Assembly (NCBI RefSeq): GCF_002865645.1
Contig: NW_020194615.1
Coordinates: 1-64,000, forward strand
DNA length: 64,000 nt
Direction: 5' to 3'
From: Hyaloscypha bicolor E
Lineage: Eukaryota; Ascomycota; Leotiomycetes; Helotiales; Hyaloscyphaceae
Shown here: positions 13,860 through 27,300 of the stretch, piece after piece
Layout: each line of letters begins with the position of its first letter
Numbering within the stretch: position 1 is the stretch's first letter
Position numbers and translations under genes: made by a program
The notes under the pieces: model-generated
Databases searched by the model: none
What the model was told of the DNA's origin: nothing
Seen by the model: only the letters and a program-made list of their open reading frames with translations

Positions 13860-16800
13860 GTTATTATATTATAGATTTATTATAAGAATCTAGTTTATAA
13901 ATTATTATATTTATCTAATATAATAAGGCTTTTATTATAAAGTATATAGCTATTTAATATTTCTTATATATTTATATTTTCTTGAACTTTTCTATATTTA
14001 TTTTCTAGAACTAGATTTATTTAATTAGGCTATAAAACTTTAACTATAATTAATAGCTTATTTATTTCTTTTATTTTAATAAAAATAGAAGTTATATTTT
14101 TAATTTTAATAGAAATAAAAATTAGATCTAGTAAAATAACTTATTTAGTTCTTTTAGTTTCTTTAGTCTATTTTTGAATTAATATAAGCTTATTTTTTTA
14201 TAATAAGATATTAATAATAATAATATTTTTATTTTAGCTAATAAATAATTTAATAATAGAATTATAATAGAAAATCTATTTATTAGATCTATTATTTATT
14301 TAAAAGCTTTTTAATACTAAAATACTCGAGAGATTTATAATTAGTAATAATTAGAAAATTAGATAAACTAATTAGTTCTATTTATTATTTCCGGAATTCT
14401 TAAATAATAATAGGAAGTTTCTTATTATAAATTTTATAATAGCTTTAGCTTTTTAAAAATCTTTAAAATAAAATATAACCGAATACTATTATCTGTTTTT
14501 TAGGCATTTTTAAAAGAATATATCTATAATAGCTAGATCTAAATAATTAGTTTCTAGATAGATTTCTTTATTATATTTAAAATAGAAAAGTATTAAAATA
14601 AAAAGAAGTAAATTCTTAAACTAATTAAAGATATTTAATTAGATTTTATTAAATATTTAAATTTTAATAATATTTTTTTTTAGTTAGATAATTTAGAAAA
14701 TAGAAAATATATTTATAATAGAAATTATAAAAATCTAGAAATAATTATATTTCTTTTTTTATTATAAGTTAATACTAGTTTCTAATAATAGAAGTTTTAA
14801 TAAGATTTATTTATATATTTTAATTCGAGATAATAAATTCTAAAAATATTAATTTATAATCCGGTATTTTAAAGCTTTTATAAAACTATTCTAATATAAT
14901 ATTAATATTTATTTTTATTTTTAAAGAAAATAAATATATTATTAATATAGGCTAAATAAAAGTTATTTAAATAATTTATTAGTATAGTATTAATATATTA
15001 TTAGAAAGTTATTAGATTATTATAAAACCCAAATAATAGAACTACTAGTTTAAAAGATCTATATCTTATTCTAAAAGCTATTTATATTATAAAAGCTAGT
15101 CCTATATAAATTTAATTAAAAATATATTAAATATCTAATTTAGTAAATACTAATAATTTAGCTAATTAGTTAAATATCTTAATAAGAAATAATAAGAAAT
15201 AATAATTCTTTTTTATTATAATATTTAGCTATTAATAATTAATCTAAAATTATAAGCTACTATTTTTCTTTTTAATAAATAAAACTAGTAATAAGAAAAG
15301 AAATTTAGATAGCTTAATAAAATTCTTTTTTAAGTTTTTAATAAAATACTTCTTTATTTTTTCGAATTTATTAGAATTTATTTTATAGAAATAGACTATT
15401 TTTATTAAAGAATCTAGTTTATTAAAACGGAACTTATAATTAATAAATTAAAATTCAAAAAGCTTATTTATTACTTTTTTAAAAAATATTTTAACTATAT
15501 TATATAGCTATATAAAAAGAAATATCCGGAGCTTTTAAAGTTCTTTAGAATTAAAAAATAATATATTATTAAAAGTATTTAATTTATTTATATCTAGAAA
15601 ATATATTAGATTACTAGTTTAAATAAATATCTAATAGGCTATAATATTAGTTATCTAATTACTATAGATAATAATAGATATCTTTTTAATTTATAATTTT
15701 ATTTCTTAAATATATAATTGATTTTATTAATAGTAACTAATTTAATTAAATTACTAGAATTTCTAATATTTAATTAAAAAGTAACTATTTTAATAAAATA
15801 GTAGAAATAGTTTAGTAGCCTATTTATTTCAAGAATATTAAAATCTAGCTCTTTTTTCTTTATCTAATATTCGGTTTTCTTTATAAAAAAGTCTTATAAA
15901 AATTTTTATTTTTTTTTACTTTTCGGGTCTGATTTTACTAGTTTCTTTTAGAATTCTAGTTAAAATATTTTCGAAATAGTTATTTTTTTAATATTTCTTA
16001 TTAAAATATTAGATTTTCTAAATAAGATTTAGCTAATTTATTTTATAGTTTTCTAACTAATAGAATTAATTCTATTAATAGTTTAATAGAATATTATATT
16101 TTACTAACTATTTTTTTCTAAGATTTTATTATAAGAATTAAAATTAGTAATAAATAAATATTATTAAATTTAAAAATATTAATTAATAATTAGATTTATA
16201 ATAACTAAATATTAAATAGCTTTATTAGGTTATTTATTAAAATCTTATAAGGAAATAGAAGTTTTAAATTTATATAAAAGTATTTATAATACTTTTATTA
16301 AAAAGCAAATATATTTTTAGTTAATTAGAATATATATTTATTCTAATATTTACTAAATACTAGAAAGTTATAGTTTTATTTTTCTAATATATTCTATATT
16401 TAATAAAGAACTAGTTTTTACTAATTAGCTAAATAAAATCTATAGATCTTTAATAAAGTTCTTATTCTAAAAAGACTATTTCTATATCTAGAATTAGACT
16501 TTTCCTAATTTATTAATATTATATTCTTTATTAAATAATAAATAGAAATTAGTATTCTTATTATTTATTTCTAAATTATTAGCTTTTTTTAAATAATTCT
16601 TTTTAATAAATATAACCTTATTAAAATTAGAATAAATACTTTTTATAACTATAATAATAAAGACTTTCTAGCTAGTCTAATTTCTTTTTAAATTCTTAAT
16701 AGACTATCTCTTTTAGCTATAAGAATACTAATTACTAAAGTTAATTTACTAAATATAGAATTATTATAGTTTTTTGAAATTTAATAGACTTTTTAGCTCG

Positions 16801-17879
16801 AAATTATTTTTAATAGCAAATGGTTTCTATTAGTTATTTCTTTTAGAATTACTAGTTCTTAATTAAAAAAAGTCTATTTTTTTATTTTATATATTATTTA
16901 ATAAGATCCTTAAATATATTAAATTTTTTATTATCTAAACTTTTAAATGGTTTGAAATTTGTTTTATTTATTAAATTATTATATTAATTATTTAATACTT
17001 TTTCTAGTTTTATTATTAAATATATAAATTCTATTTAAAGTACCGGAAATAGCTTATTTCTTTATTTTAAATACTAGTATATCTCTTTTATTTTCTAATA
17101 TTTTGTTTTTTTACTTTTACTATAAACTTATTAGAGAATTTTAAAAATCTATCTAATTAATTCAGATTTTAGTTAATTATAAATAAAGTTATAAGTATTT
17201 CTAGTAACTAGTTATATTATATAAATAATTTTTAGTAGTATATTATTAAATTTAAAAGAGTTTTATATTAGTTTATTTCTTATATTAAATATCTAATTAT
17301 TAATTTAGTAATTATTTTTATTTATAAATAAAACGGAATTCTTAATTCTAATAAGCTATAGTTAATTACTATAAACTAAAAATAAAAGAGAATTTTAATA
17401 TTAGCCTCTATATAATTTTTTTAGATATTTATTTATTTAGATTTCTATTTTATTACTTTTTTTATATTAGTTTTTTTCTTATATAAAATTAACTAGTAAT
17501 TATTTCTAGCTTATTAATTTTCTTAATAAATTAATTAATATATAAATAGAATTTCTAGTAATATTTCATTTATTTATTAGTTATAAAATAGTATTTATTA
17601 ATAAAGTTATTTTATATAAATAGTTTCTATTTAATCTTATTTATTTTTAAAATATTTATATTAATTTTAAGTTCTAAATTAGCTAGCTATTTTTTAATAT
17701 CCTTTTCTAAAATAATATTATAATAGCTTTTCTAATAATATAGATTTATAATATTAAAGTCTAACTTTTCTATTTTATTATATTAGAGTCTTTTATCTAA
17801 TATATTTATAGTAATTATATTTGATTCCGGGCTATTTATAATAGTTTTAAAAGAGATATTAGCTATAAAAATAAATATT
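13860..17879 (-). mobile_element. Ty3/Gypsy retrotransposon relic, RIP-inactivated
   Basis: On the - strand, 15,085-14,770 reads as a Gypsy reverse transcriptase through stops. A segment corresponding to the conserved MPFGLTNAP block lies at about 15,020-15,052, and the catalytic Y-x-D-D appears as Y-I-N-N at 14,927-14,956, again as expected from G-to-A change. RNase H-like sequence would lie at lower coordinates and protease/gag at 15.5-17.5 kb, but I could not define them. No LTRs of its own were recognised. The left edge meets the Copia 3' LTR and the right edge meets the next LTR pair, so both boundaries are provisional. Confidence 0.65.
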
Positions 17880-18103
17880 TATTAGTTTATTAATAATATA
17901 TAATACTATTATATAAATATAGAAATACTAGTTATATTATATTAATAAAGTTATTATTATTTAGAAATAGAAATTATAATATTATAATATTAATATATAA
18001 TTCCTAAATCTATTAAGCCTAATAAGAACTAGTTTACTAATTAAGTTATATTTATAATATAAGCTTATATAACTAGTTATATAATTAGAAAATTTATAAT
18101 ATA
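17880..18103 (+). repeat. LTR-like repeat, left copy
   Basis: RIP-mutated copy of the Copia-type LTR, in the opposite orientation to the LTR at 13,577-13,859. It forms a direct pair with 20,046-20,268. Confidence 0.65.
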
Positions 18104-18192
18104 GGTATTTTGATATTAGAACTTTTCTAAAAAATATTAAAAATAATACTTCTTTTTTATTATATACTAATTTCAAATTTTTCTAAATATTT

Positions 18193-18281
18193 AATATTTC
18201 TTTTATCTAATATTTCTTTTATCTAATATTTCTTTTATCTAATATTTCTTTTATCTAATATTTCTTTTATCTAATATTTCT
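18193..18281. repeat. 16-bp tandem repeat, 5.5 copies
   Basis: The unit aatatttcttttatct repeats perfectly five times and then partially. It lies just right of the left LTR copy. Confidence 0.95.
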
Positions 18282-18841
18282 ATTTACTATAAAGCTTGAA
18301 ATTATTCGAATTTAATAAAAGTAAATATAATATTCTTATTAGTTTATTAAAAGATATAGAATTATTTAAATCCAGTATTAGAAATTAAAATAAAAAATAA
18401 AAAATAAAACAAGAATATTAAAAATATAAATGTTTTTTACTAATAGTTTAATAGTATTTATAAAAAGAAGAGCTAATTTATTAGTTTCTAAAATAAAGAC
18501 TAATAGTTTAATAGAATTTATAAAAGAAATAGCTAGTTAATTATATTTATTAATTTTTATTAAAATAGCTAATTCATTAGTTTCTATAAATAAAGCTTTA
18601 ATTAGAAAAGCTTTAAAAATAAAAGAATTAGTTTTTAGAAATTTATTAGTATTAATATTTATTAAAATAGCTTTAAATATTATTAAAAAGTATTTAAATT
18701 TAGTATTCTCTTTAGTTTATAAATAGTATATCTTTTTTTAATTATAGTATAACTATTTTCTGAATTTCTTTAAATAGTATTATTTAAACTAATTAAAGTT
18801 CTTAATTATAAAGTAATTGAAATTCTTATAAAAAAAAGAAC

Positions 18842-19069
18842 TGTCTAAACAGCTATAGCTGTTCCATTGCACGTTATGTGACCTCGCGTCGCAGGCATGA
18901 CTCGACCGGTAGACTAGACCCCTTTAGGCTTAGCAGATTTAGGGATCGCATATTAATACCACGATACTGCAATCCCTACTTCTAAATAATAATAACAACT
19001 TCACTAACCATACGCAAATAGCACTTTCATACCTATATAACAGTACCATGCGTTACTAGTAAACCGACA
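18842..19069 (+). mobile_element. Solo LTR, little mutated, with target duplication
   Basis: 228 bp starting TG and ending CA (start TGTCTAAACAGC, end AAACCGACA). The exact 5-bp duplication AGAAC stands on each side (18,837-18,841 and 19,070-19,074). Its CA and TG dinucleotides are intact, so it escaped most RIP although it sits in a heavily mutated block. It is the least altered reference copy of the LTR family in this window and points to recent insertion followed by LTR-LTR recombination. Confidence 0.9.
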
Positions 19070-20045
19070 AGAACTAAATATTCTAGCTTGTTTTATAACT
19101 AGTATAATTATATTTTATATATTTATATAGTTTAATATTTATAGACTTTCGAATTTTAGTATTTATAGTAATTTTAAATTAATTCTATTTCTTTATTTCT
19201 TTATTTATTCTATATATTTTAATTGTTTCTATTTATACTATATTAAACTCTTTCTAATATATATATAGTTTAAAATAAAGAAGCTTAAAAATAAAAAAGC
19301 TTTAAAATAAAGAAATTTATAGAATTCGAAATATTTATAAAAAGAAGAAATAAGAAAATATATTTAATAGGTTTTTAGACATCTAAAAATAAAGAATTAT
19401 TATTTCTAGAATAGTTTATAATAAGAAATTTAAAAATAAAATATTATAATTTCAATTCCGGAAGAATTTAAAGATTTTAAAGTTTAAAAGAATTAATTTA
19501 AAAGCGAAATTAAAATTAAAATACCCTAAAGATATTTTAAAAAGCAGTATTCTAAAAAGTAATATTTCAGAAAATAGAATTCTAGAGAATAGAATAGTAT
19601 TTAATAGGTTTCTAAAGATATAGAATTATTAATTTAATTAAGAATTATTCTAGTAATTTATAAAGAATATAAATTTTTTTTAAATAAAACTTATTCTAAT
19701 AGTTTATAAAAGTATTTAATTTTATAAAAGAATAATTTTAATAATTTTAATAAATAAAGGCTAGAAGAATTTATTATTATAGATATTATAAAGTAATTAA
19801 ATTAAAATTAAAATATATAAAATAGTTTCTATTAATTAAAAATAGCTTTATTCTAGACTATTAAATACTTTATAAATATTATTATTTCTTTTAGTAAAAG
19901 CTAATATCTTTATTTAAACTATTAAATACTTTTCTAGAATTAATAATAGTTTTTTTTAATTAGAAATAGACTATTTATTTTAGGCTACTAAATACTTTTC
20001 TAATTAATTAAATCTTTTTCTAATTTATAAGTACTAACTAATTAG

Positions 20046-20268
20046 TATTAGTTTACTAGTAATATATAATATTATTATATAAATATAGAAATACTAGTTA
20101 TATTATATTAATAAAGTTATTATTATTTAGAAATAGAAATTATAATATTATAATATTAATATATAATTTCTAAATTTATTAAGCTTAATAGAAACTAGTT
20201 TACTAATCAAGTTATATCTATAATATAAGCTTATATAACTAGTTATATAATTAGGAAATTTATAGTAT
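20046..20268 (+). repeat. LTR-like repeat, right copy
   Basis: Direct repeat of 17,880-18,103 with scattered transitions only. Confidence 0.65.
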
Positions 20269-23200
20269 AACTATTCTAATAGTATTAAATAAGTTTTCTT
20301 TATTTAATATTAGTAAACTATAACTAATTATTATTTTATTTAGTTTTAAATTAATAAATTAAAACTAATTATTATCTTTTTTTATTTTAAGTTAATAAAC
20401 TATTATTAATTCTTTTAATATTAGAAAAAAGAGCTAGTTCTTTTATTCTTATTAGTATTAAGGAAATATTATTTATTTTAGTTAAGAGCTAGATTTCGAA
20501 ATTAATTAGATTATAGAAAATATTATTTTTCTTTTTTTATATTAATAGAAAACTAATTATTAAAAGAAAAATATTATTTATTCTAATTAAGAATTAAACT
20601 TTAAAATTAACTAGATTATAAATAATATTATATTTTTAGTTAAGTTCTTTAATTTTTTATAATTTAAGAAAATTATTAAATATTAAAAATAATATTTTAT
20701 TTTTACTTTCTAAAAATAAATATAAGTTCTTTATTAGTAATATTATATTACTTTTATAGGCCGAGTTAAATAAGCTTAATATTATATAATAATAGAATCT
20801 TATATATTAGAAAATATTAAGCTATAAAATAAAATAAGAAAAATACTTTAATTTTTAGTATTATTCTATTTAAGTAATTCCGGCTTAACTTTATTTTATA
20901 TCTATTTCTAATATTTTATTTTTAATAAATTATATTTTTATATTAGTTATTATAGCTATATTAATAACTAGATCAAATTATATAACTTATAGAATTATTA
21001 TTATTTTACTATTTTATATATAATTTATATAATATTTTAATTATATTTTAAAAAATACTTAAATTATAATAATATTTAGCTTATTAAATATATTAATATT
21101 AGATTTCTTTAAAGTTCTTTAATTTCAAAAAAAGCATTTATATATTATAATTTCCGAGATTACTAAAATTTAATTTATTAATAAATATATTTTTATAAAT
21201 TATTAAAATTATATATAAAATTATAATAAAAATAATAATAAAAAAAATACTAAAAAAATAAGATTTTTAATAAAAAGAAAATTTAGACTATTTTTCTATA
21301 TATTAAAAATTATTTATATCTTATAAAATAATTCAAAATATAATTAAATATATTATTAGTTAAAAGAATTCTTTTTAATTAATATTTAGTTTTAAATAAA
21401 TATATATAAATTTTAAAATATTATTAAGTTTATTAAATTAATATTTGAAATTTTAATAAAAAAAGCTTTAAAATTAAATATATAAAGAAGAAAAAAGTAT
21501 AAATCTAATAATAAATATTTCTCTAGTTTATTAGTAAATAAACTAGTTTAAAAGTCTTTTAATTGTTTTTTAAAAAGAAATATATAATTACTACAGAAAT
21601 ATATATTATTTATAATTATTATTAAGAATTTCTAATTTATAAAAAATTAATTAAATAAAAATTAGAATAATTTAGAGTTTTTTCTTTTAAATTATAATAT
21701 ATATAGAATTATATATAATTAAAAGGCATATAATAAATCTCGAATATTATAGGTATTGTCGGTTCACTAGTAACGCATGGCACCATTATATAGGCGTGGA
21801 AGTGCTATTTGTGTATGGTTAGTGAAGTTGTTCTTGTTCAGAAGTAAGGATCGCAGTATCGTGATATTAATATGCGATCCCTAAATCTGCTAAGCCTAAA
21901 GGGGTCTAGTCTACTGGTCGAGTCACTAATAGGACGCGAGGTTATATGACTATGTCCCGTATCCTATATCCCATTGCCCATGTCCTATTGCCCATGTCCC
22001 GTGTCCCGTGTCCCGTGACTACACACGTGACTCCCAAAGAAACAGCTGTATTAATAGGTATTAATTAGAAAAATTAATAATTCTTTAATATAATAATTAT
22101 ATTACTATTTATATTATAAGCTTTAAATTTATAAATTACTAAATATATATATATATATATTACTAGAAGCTTCTATTTAGAAAAGGCTTTTCTAAACCTT
22201 ATAAAAGAAATAAAACTTAATTCTATATTAAATTTAATATTATAATTTTATAATTTACTATTTTATTTTATTATTTTATTATTTATTAATAAATATCTCA
22301 TATAATTAATAATAGCTATATAAATAAAAGACTTAAAATACTATAACTAAATTATTTTATTTCTTATTTTAATATAAAACTAAAGGCTTTAATAAATGTT
22401 CTTTTTTAATAAATACTTTATATTATAAATATAATATTTAAAACTTAAAAAGTAAAATAAAAGATTTCTTATAAAGATTATTTTAAAGCTAAAAAAGAGA
22501 AAACTAGAATATAAAAAACTATAAGAAATTATATATATCTTATAATATATTTCTTTAATAAAGTAATTATATTATATATATTTAGAAAGTAATAAAATAT
22601 AAATAATTATAAAGTAATAATATTAATTAATAAAATTAAAAGCTAAATTATAATACTTTTTATATATAATATATTTTATATAATTATATAATATTAGCTC
22701 TTTTTAATCTAAAAAGTACTATTATAATAAAGCTATAAAAATAGCTTTAAGAAATAATATTATATTATATAATATAGTCTTATTTTTAAATAATTTTATA
22801 GAAATTAAAGATTAGGCTTTTAAGTTCGAAAATATTATTTTTACTTTTATTTATTTAAATATATATTTATTAAATTTAAAGTATATAATTATATAAATAT
22901 TTAAATATAATAATAAAATTATTAAAAATAAAAGAATAAAAAAGGCTAAATAATTGAATTTCTTACTTTTAAAGCTTTTTTTATAATTATATATACTAAA
23001 GAAATTAAAGAATACTTTTTATATTTTAAAAGATATATAAAATATAAAATATAGCTATTAATAAATGCTTTTTTATAAAAGAAATAAGAATATTTTATAT
23101 AATATTTAATTAATTAAATTTTAAAATATTATAATTTATATAATATAGCTTAAAAAATATAATAAAAGAAGTTTATTAATTAAAGAAAAAAATAACTAAA

Positions 23201-23650
23201 AAGAGAATTAAAGAAAACATAGCCAGAATTATAATTCGAGATTAAATTATATTTAATAAAGAGAAGAATTTAATTTAGAAGTCTAGTATTAAATAAAGAA
23301 AAAGAAAAAAGAAAAATCGAAAGAAACTAAAGGCTAAAACTTTCTTCTTTTATTCTAATTTATTTAATAAAGATTTTTAGGTAATATAAAAGAAAGAATA
23401 CTTTAATTATATAAAAAAAATAAGAAAGAAAAAAAGAGAAAGAAGAAAGAAAAAAAGAATATTAACTTAAGGCCTTTAATAAAGAATATAATAACTATAA
23501 TAAAGGCAAAATATTAAGAAAAAAAGCTTATAAAGAATTATATAAGCTTTTTATTTAAGAAAGAAAATAAAACTAATTACTTTAATTCGAAAAGCGAAAG
23601 TAAAAAATTAAATAAATTAAAAGAGACTATAATAATAATTTCTAGATATT
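20269..23650. repeat. RIP-degraded AT-rich DNA, families not identified
   Basis: Very AT-rich, with CA/TG strongly depleted and no open frame of note. Between about 23,200 and 23,650 the + strand reads as a lysine/arginine-rich tail, like the basic C-terminal ends of some fungal DNA transposases, but I cannot support a family. A little-mutated solo LTR sits inside at 21,757-22,056. Confidence 0.6.
21757..22056 (-). mobile_element. Solo LTR, little mutated, with target duplication
   Basis: 300 bp, the reverse orientation of the LTR at 18,842-19,069. As read on +, it starts TGTCGG and ends TTAATA, and it is flanked by GGTAT on both sides (21,752-21,756 and 22,057-22,061). It contains a degenerate tandem tract built on CCCGTGT/CCCATGT (about 21,955-22,020), absent from the 18.8-kb copy. 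Its GC content and CA/TG content are normal. Confidence 0.8.
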
Positions 23651-24385
23651 AATAATACTAGTAGATCCCATATAAAAGTAATGTTTCCTGATTACTAATA
23701 ATTCGCACGTAATTTGGCCCAGTTACTAATATAGTCCAGTTGCTTTTATAAACTACTAGTAGAAACTAGTAGAAGATATAAACAAGTAGTAGCAAATAAA
23801 TACCAGGCTTAGATACTAATGCTATTAGGGATTTAAAGATGGGCGAGCATTCTACTATTCGATTAATTTACTTCTTAATCTAGAATTATTATTATTAAGC
23901 AATTCGCAATTTAGTAATATTAGGTTATGTGTAACGCAGCTGTGGCAGCCCAGCCGCGATTTCCAAAGCTCGGTATTAAAAAAAAATGGTGTTTTAAAGC
24001 CAGTTTCGCCTACCGCTGTAGGCCTTGCTCCTCTGATCACACAGATGCCGCCTCTTTACAGTTTAACCTGAGCCCGAGCTCTCGGCATTTTCACCACTTG
24101 ACCTCTCACACCGGATGTCCTCTAGTAGCGCCTTATGTCGCAGGACCTCAGAGACGCAGCTAAAGCTTTTCTCTCGCCACCCGATTGGCCGCCCTTGGCT
24201 TACCCAGAGCTTAAGCTCGGGTATAAACTATTTAAGAAGCCTGGCGCTTATTAACTTTTTCCATTTTTATCGCATAATTACCCCTTTACCTTTACCTTGC
24301 CATATTCGCCTTCGCCGTCTACCTTCTTCCTCTTCCTTCTTTCAAATAGCTCTCCTCTTGTTCTTCAAAAAGCATTTGAACACTC
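23651..24385. other. Transition from RIP block to gene island, no gene supported
   Basis: Composition changes from AT-rich to balanced between about 23,650 and 23,930. From 23,920 to 24,300 the DNA is GC-normal and contains short open frames on both strands, but none has a recognisable domain. It may hold a fragment of a repeat not hit by RIP and the PKS terminator region. The PKS stop codon is at its right edge. Confidence 0.5.
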
Positions 24386-27300
24386 TTAAGACAGAAGCTT
24401 CTTCAAAATCCTTGACTGTCGTGCAATCGACTTTGAAAGATCCGAAATACTCTGATTGCCAAGCAACTCAAGCACTGGGACTGTTGCCTCAATCTCGCTG
24501 GCTATCCAGTTTCTCATCTCCTATTCAAACAATGTTAGAGATGAAGATTGTAATCAATTAGCGACATCTTTACTTACTACTGCAACCAGCGAATCTAGGC
24601 CGTAATAGCTCAATGGTCTTGAAGCATCGATGTCATCCAGTGAATGCATTAACAAATTTGAAAATTTCATCTGCAATGCCTCTAAGACTTGTGCTTCGGC
24701 ATCCACGAGGGACGTGGTAGTGCGCAACAATTCGCGGACTCTTAGCGATGCTGTCGATTCTTCTTTTTGCGCGTTTCCTGAGAATGCGCCCAGAGCTAGC
24801 CTTCTGGCATGTGATGACAGGGGAGTCTGGTGGCTCGCATGGTGAATATCTCCACCAGTGAACTTGCCAAGGCCAAATCCAGTGATGAGATTGCCGCTAT
24901 GTTCAGACTGGAAGGCTTGCAATATTGTTTCCTCGATGATTGCCAAACATTCATCCGCACCGATATCGTCGTGTCCTTGCGCTTTTAGTTTGCTTTCGAG
25001 TATGTTTCGGTCAGCAACATAGCCTATCCCAACAACCAAGCCTAAGTCAACTGTGATTGCAGGTAAACCTAGATGATTGCGATATGCCGAGAATGCATCT
25101 TGAAAAGACGAGGCAGCGGCGTAAGCGGACTGGGAAGCATTCCCCATAATGCCTACGATGCTGGATATGAGAACGAAGAAGTCGAGATTTTTCGGGAGGA
25201 GATTGTGAAGGTTCCATGTACCCTGCACTTTGGGAAGTAACGAATCCGTCCAGTCGTCCAATCTCATGTTCTCGAATAGTGCGCTTTGCATGACCATACC
25301 GAGATGGAACATGCCTTTGATTGGAGGCAATTGCTGCGTTATTTCCTTGACAACGGTCTCTAGATGGTCAAAATCCCCGATATCGCATTTTATTACCTCC
25401 ACAACAGCTCCAGAATTCTGCAGAAGCTTGATCAGGTCCAACGCTGCTGGTGTTGTGGCGCCACTGCGAGAAAGAAAGACCAGATTTCTTGCACCCCACT
25501 CAACAAGCCTTACCGCAAGTGCTCGGCCTATCCCACCCATTCCTCCAACTAAAACGTACGTTGCATTCACTTGAAGAACGATTCGTGGAGCTTTTCGAGG
25601 CATTACCTGTATTTGAAATTCAGCAAATACTAGCTAATCGGTTATCCACAGTGCTCACCTTGGATCGCTCGCCTGCCTTTGCCATGATAACAAGCTTACC
25701 GATATGCTCTCCTCTTTGCATTATGCGGAATGCTTTCTCTATGTCACTTATCCCATAAGTCGAGATTGGCTGCGGAGCCTTGAGAATCCCCGACCGAATC
25801 AAGTCCATATATCCGTGGAATGCTTCCTGGCTATACCGCGCACTGGTTATGGTCATATGACGAAAGTCTAGCCCCACGAATGTTACGTTGTTGAGAAACT
25901 GAGCTTGTTCAAGCCGAGAGTTGACAATGAAATCGCGTCGTCCCAGCTCGATGAACCGCCCGAACGGAGCTATGCATTCCCAAGTAACCCGTTGGAGCTC
26001 AGACGAGAGTGAGTTGAAGATGACATTGACTCCTTTTCCGTCCGTTGCACGCATAATGCCCTGTTTGAAGCTGCTATCTCGACTGTAAAAAATTTGCTCT
26101 TCGGGGATTCCAAATTGTGTCATCAAGAAAGTCTTCTTTTCTGACGTACCAACTGTAGCCAGGATTCGAGCACCGACATGCTGACACATCATGATTAATG
26201 CTTGACCAAGTGCCCCCGTTGAGGCGTGAATCAGAACAGTGTCCTCTTTGACCAGCCTCGCTGCTTGGAGGGAATGGTACGCTGTGCCATACGCGACGGG
26301 AATTGAAGCAGCGGTATCGAAATCCATATCGTCCGGGATCTTGCATGCAGCGAACTCAGGTAGGCGTACATACGTGGAAAATATTCCATCTCCAGTAGCC
26401 ATTACTCTGTCACCTACCGCGAGATACTGGACATCTGATCCTACCTTGGAAACGACCCCACTGCACTCATAACCTAGCTCAGTAGACTCTATCTGTCCCA
26501 TAGCCTAGCACACGCTCTGTATTAGTGGATGTCCAACACAAGTCGTAAATGACATAACTTACCGTCATGACATCCCGAAAGTTCAGTGCGTTCGCCTTTG
26601 CCTCGATTTCGATGTGATCATGTGGAAGCTCATCCGCTACACGTACATCATCATCAAAGTAAAAGGTATCGAGAAGGCCAAATTGGGCAATTTGCAGCTT
26701 CAAGGAGCGTCCCGTCTGGGGTATTGTGTCGATCTCTGGTGTTGAGTTGCCAATTCTGGCAGCAATGCGGGCCCCAGTCTTATCGTCTTCCATATGGCGA
26801 GGGATTAAGATGAAACCTTCACGTTCAACAAATTCTGACTCAACGTCGTCGTTCTCAAACCTGCTCTTGTACACTTTCGCTATGGCGTTAGCTGATGTTT
26901 CGAGATCCGATCTTGGATCAAGATCCAGGTGGACTAGGGGTCGACCAGTCTCAATTCTGAGTGTTCTAAGAAGACCAGAGACGAGACTCAAATCCGGGTT
27001 GGTGGGCAGATGGGAAGCTCCTCTTGTGACCCAGAGGATCCCTTTGCTTTGACTGAATAGTTCCTTCAAAGTCTTCAATCTGGGCTCTGTCATGTCCCTC
27101 AAGATCGAACTCTCCAGCTCTAGCAAGATATAGACTCGACCATCAGGCTGAAGATTGGAGAAGTTGGCAACTTCTCCAATCTCTCTCCCTAGCTTGTGAT
27201 GTTCTGAGATGTGATGTTTGATCCTGTCCGAGTTGCTGATCGTGTTTGAGTCTGTACCCACGAGGACAATGTTTTCTGAGTCTTGAGCCTGAGGCAGAAC

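Larger units (their letters stand above)
17880..20268 (+). mobile_element. LTR-pair element, RIP-degraded, internal region not identified
   Basis: Two direct repeats of about 224 bp (17,880-18,103 and 20,046-20,268), about 95% alike by eye, flank 1.94 kb that includes the solo LTR at 18,842-19,069. The LTRs are related to the Copia LTR family but inverted relative to the Copia element at 5.5-13.9 kb, and their last 60 bp differ from the spared copies. The internal region has no recognisable coding sequence. I did not find matching 5-bp target duplications, so it may have been assembled from several insertions. Confidence 0.55.

Noticed and set aside
18193..18281. Possible CRISPR-like array from regular repeats
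   Set aside because: The 16-bp units are directly adjacent with no spacers, and the host is a fungus.
23855..24163. Overlapping small frames on both strands beside the RIP border
   Set aside because: No domain, no intron logic, low-complexity ends; possibly a fragment of a spared repeat, but not supportable as a gene.
24115..24561. 148-codon open frame on + overlapping the PKS 3' end
   Set aside because: It runs antisense to the final PKS exons, whose ACP continuation closes well, and it shows no domain.
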